Source of the DNA: JACMJP01 sp046160675
Lineage (GTDB): Bacteria > Bacteroidota > Bacteroidia > Chitinophagales > BACL12
Direction of reading: 5' to 3'
DNA length: 64,000 nucleotides
Assembly (NCBI GenBank): GCA_046160675.1
Contig: JBJXHH010000131.1
Location: 25,807-89,806 of the forward strand
Shown here: piece after piece, positions 62,860 through 64,000 of the stretch
Numbering within the stretch: position 1 is the first letter of the stretch
How the letters are laid out: every line of letters starts with the position of its first letter
Program-made: the position numbers and the translations under genes
Notes under the pieces: generated by a model
Told to the model about the DNA's origin: nothing
The model's input: the letters and a program-made list of their open reading frames with translations, nothing else
Database searches by the model: none

Positions 62860-64000
62860 ATGAAAAAAATTTTACACACTACTTTTATTTTTTTATTTCT
62901 TCAAACAGCAAACGCCCAATCAGAAATATCCGGACTTGCTTCTCCCATACAATTAGAAACTGATACAACAATTGTTTATCTCGAAGATTATTTTACTGAT
63001 GTGAGTGTTATTCAGAAAATTGAAACGCCGGATATTTTAAAACAGGAATTATCTGCGGATAAAAAAATATTAAAACTCACTTCCATTAAAAATGAAATTC
63101 CGTTTTTAAGTGAATTAAAAATCACAACAGCAATAAACACCTATTCAATCTTAATGCGGAAATCAAAAAAAGAAAAGGTCACTTTTGCTTTTGATGCGCA
63201 GGGAAAAACATATTCTAAAGTTTCTATAGTAGGCGATTTCACTGGCTGGAACCCGAATGTGATCTTCATGGAAAATAAAAAGGGGATATGGCAAGCAGAA
63301 CTTGTTTTAAATCCCGGCAGGTATCAATATCAAATTGTTGCAGATGGCAACTGGTTTCTCGACCCAAGTAATTCTGAAAAAATTGATAATGGAATTGGCG
63401 GATATAATAGTTTGATGAAGGTAGGAAGCTTGAATAAAGATGTTCTGCCTTATTATAATTGTGAAAGGATAACTGAAGATACAATCTGGATAAATCATTA
63501 CGACCCATTTGATGAGTTTAATTCAACTCTCATCTTTTTGTGGGACAATTTTATTGCGGAAAATAGTATAGATGGGAATGGTAGTTATTATGTTGTAATA
63601 CCCGGAGTTTCGAAAAATAAAAAACGCTCTTTTATTCGTTTATTCTCGTTTAATCAATTCGGTGAATCTAATGATCTCCTCATCCCTCTCGAATACGGAA
63701 AAGTAATTTCCGACCCATCGCTTTTAGAAAAAGATGACTTCCAAAAAACCATCATGTATTTTATGATGGTGGACAGATTTAATAATGGCGATACAGCAAA
63801 TGATAATCCCGTACAGGATGACCGGGTATTGCCGCAGGCAAATTATTATGGCGGTGATCTCACGGGAATTTTGAAAAAAATTGATGAGGGATATTTTCAA
63901 TCACTTGGTGTGAATTCGCTTTGGATCTCTCCAGTTTTTCAGAACCCCTATAATGCTTACCAGGAATACCCGCCACCTCATCGTTGGTTTAGCGGTTATC
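62860..64000 (+). CDS. Secreted GH13 enzyme with E-set/CBM48 domain, C-terminus outside window
   Basis: The frame is open from the ATG at 62860 to the right edge, giving 380 residues. A signal peptide (about 1-21, ending ANAQ) precedes an N-terminal beta domain (about 25-110). A CBM48-like E-set domain (about 115-170) contains VSIVGDFTGWNPN and GRYQYQIVADGNWFLDP. A linker region follows, then the GH13 barrel begins near residue 295 (IMYFMMVDRFNNGD, GGDLTGILKKIDEGYF, SLGVNSLWISPVF). The catalytic residues lie beyond the window. The layout fits a pullulanase, neopullulanase or cyclomaltodextrinase-like enzyme. It forms an operon with the esterase 10 bp upstream. Confidence 0.88.
   Translation, partial: MKKILHTTFIFLFLQTANAQSEISGLASPIQLETDTTIVYLEDYFTDVSVIQKIETPDILKQELSADKKILKLTSIKNEIPFLSELKITTAINTYSILMRKSKKEKVTFAFDAQGKTYSKVSIVGDFTGWNPNVIFMENKKGIWQAELVLNPGRYQYQIVADGNWFLDPSNSEKIDNGIGGYNSLMKVGSLNKDVLPYYNCERITEDTIWINHYDPFDEFNSTLIFLWDNFIAENSIDGNGSYYVVIPGVSKNKKRSFIRLFSFNQFGESNDLLIPLEYGKVISDPSLLEKDDFQKTIMYFMMVDRFNNGDTANDNPVQDDRVLPQANYYGGDLTGILKKIDEGYFQSLGVNSLWISPVFQNPYNAYQEYPPPHRWFSGY

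Noticed and set aside
1..64000. CRISPR arrays, tRNA/rRNA genes, insertion sequences, prophage or toxin-antitoxin genes
   Set aside because: No repeat-spacer array, no tRNA-like cloverleaf arms, and no transposase, integrase or phage structural motifs were seen on either strand.

Overview
The window is a chromosomal segment of a Bacteroidota bacterium, probably a member of the Chitinophagales/Sphingobacteriales side of the phylum. The evidence is internal. The DNA is AT-rich. At least six secreted proteins end in type IX secretion (T9SS) sorting domains with the 'YPNP/FPNP' start. Promoter -7 boxes follow the Bacteroidota pattern TAnnTTTG. Family-typical genes are present (KorAB, GH3-like, Omp28-like, DUF5011 lipoproteins, RprX/RprY-style two-component pairs). 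No phage, transposon, CRISPR array, tRNA or rRNA was seen, so this looks like core and niche-adaptive chromosome rather than a genomic island.

Layout. 1-1498 (minus) is the front part of an AsmA-like envelope protein that runs off the left edge. 1722-4622 encodes 2-oxoacid:ferredoxin oxidoreductase KorAB. 4810-6849 encodes a T9SS-secreted lysyl-oxidase-like protein. recA (minus) and an ACE-like M2 peptidase lipoprotein (plus) diverge around 8300. A frameshifted methyltransferase follows at 10315-11105. A long minus-strand series from 21784 down to 11122 holds oppA, oppB, oppC, two envelope proteins of unknown function, purQ and a DsbD with a duplicated N-terminal domain. Next come a TIGR01777 epimerase, two T9SS cargo proteins including an Omp28-like one, and a FAD-oxidase/kynurenine-monooxygenase pair. 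Small lipoproteins and a subtilase lead to recJ, lptB, a GH3-family enzyme and a LytTR regulator with its propeller-type kinase (to 39803).

From 44769 down to 40088 lies the rimP-nusA-infB operon, with a recognisable promoter and a terminator-like hairpin in its leader. A T9SS PDZ protein sits divergent to a kinase/regulator pair (46487-48815). After a coiled-coil protein and an outer-membrane barrel, 51082-64000 looks like an alpha-glucan locus: two divergent SLC45-like MFS permeases, a second two-component pair, malQ, a small conserved protein, a GapN-like dehydrogenase, a T9SS alpha-amylase, a CBM20-esterase and the start of a second GH13 enzyme. No SusC/SusD pair is seen in the window.

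The most notable observations are the bacterial lysyl oxidase with the copper and quinone-cofactor residues in place, the leader hairpin of rimP-nusA-infB, several genes whose start codon lies 4 nt behind a -7 box (possible leaderless mRNAs), and unusual domain content in the glucan locus. All family assignments come from reading motifs; no database search was run.
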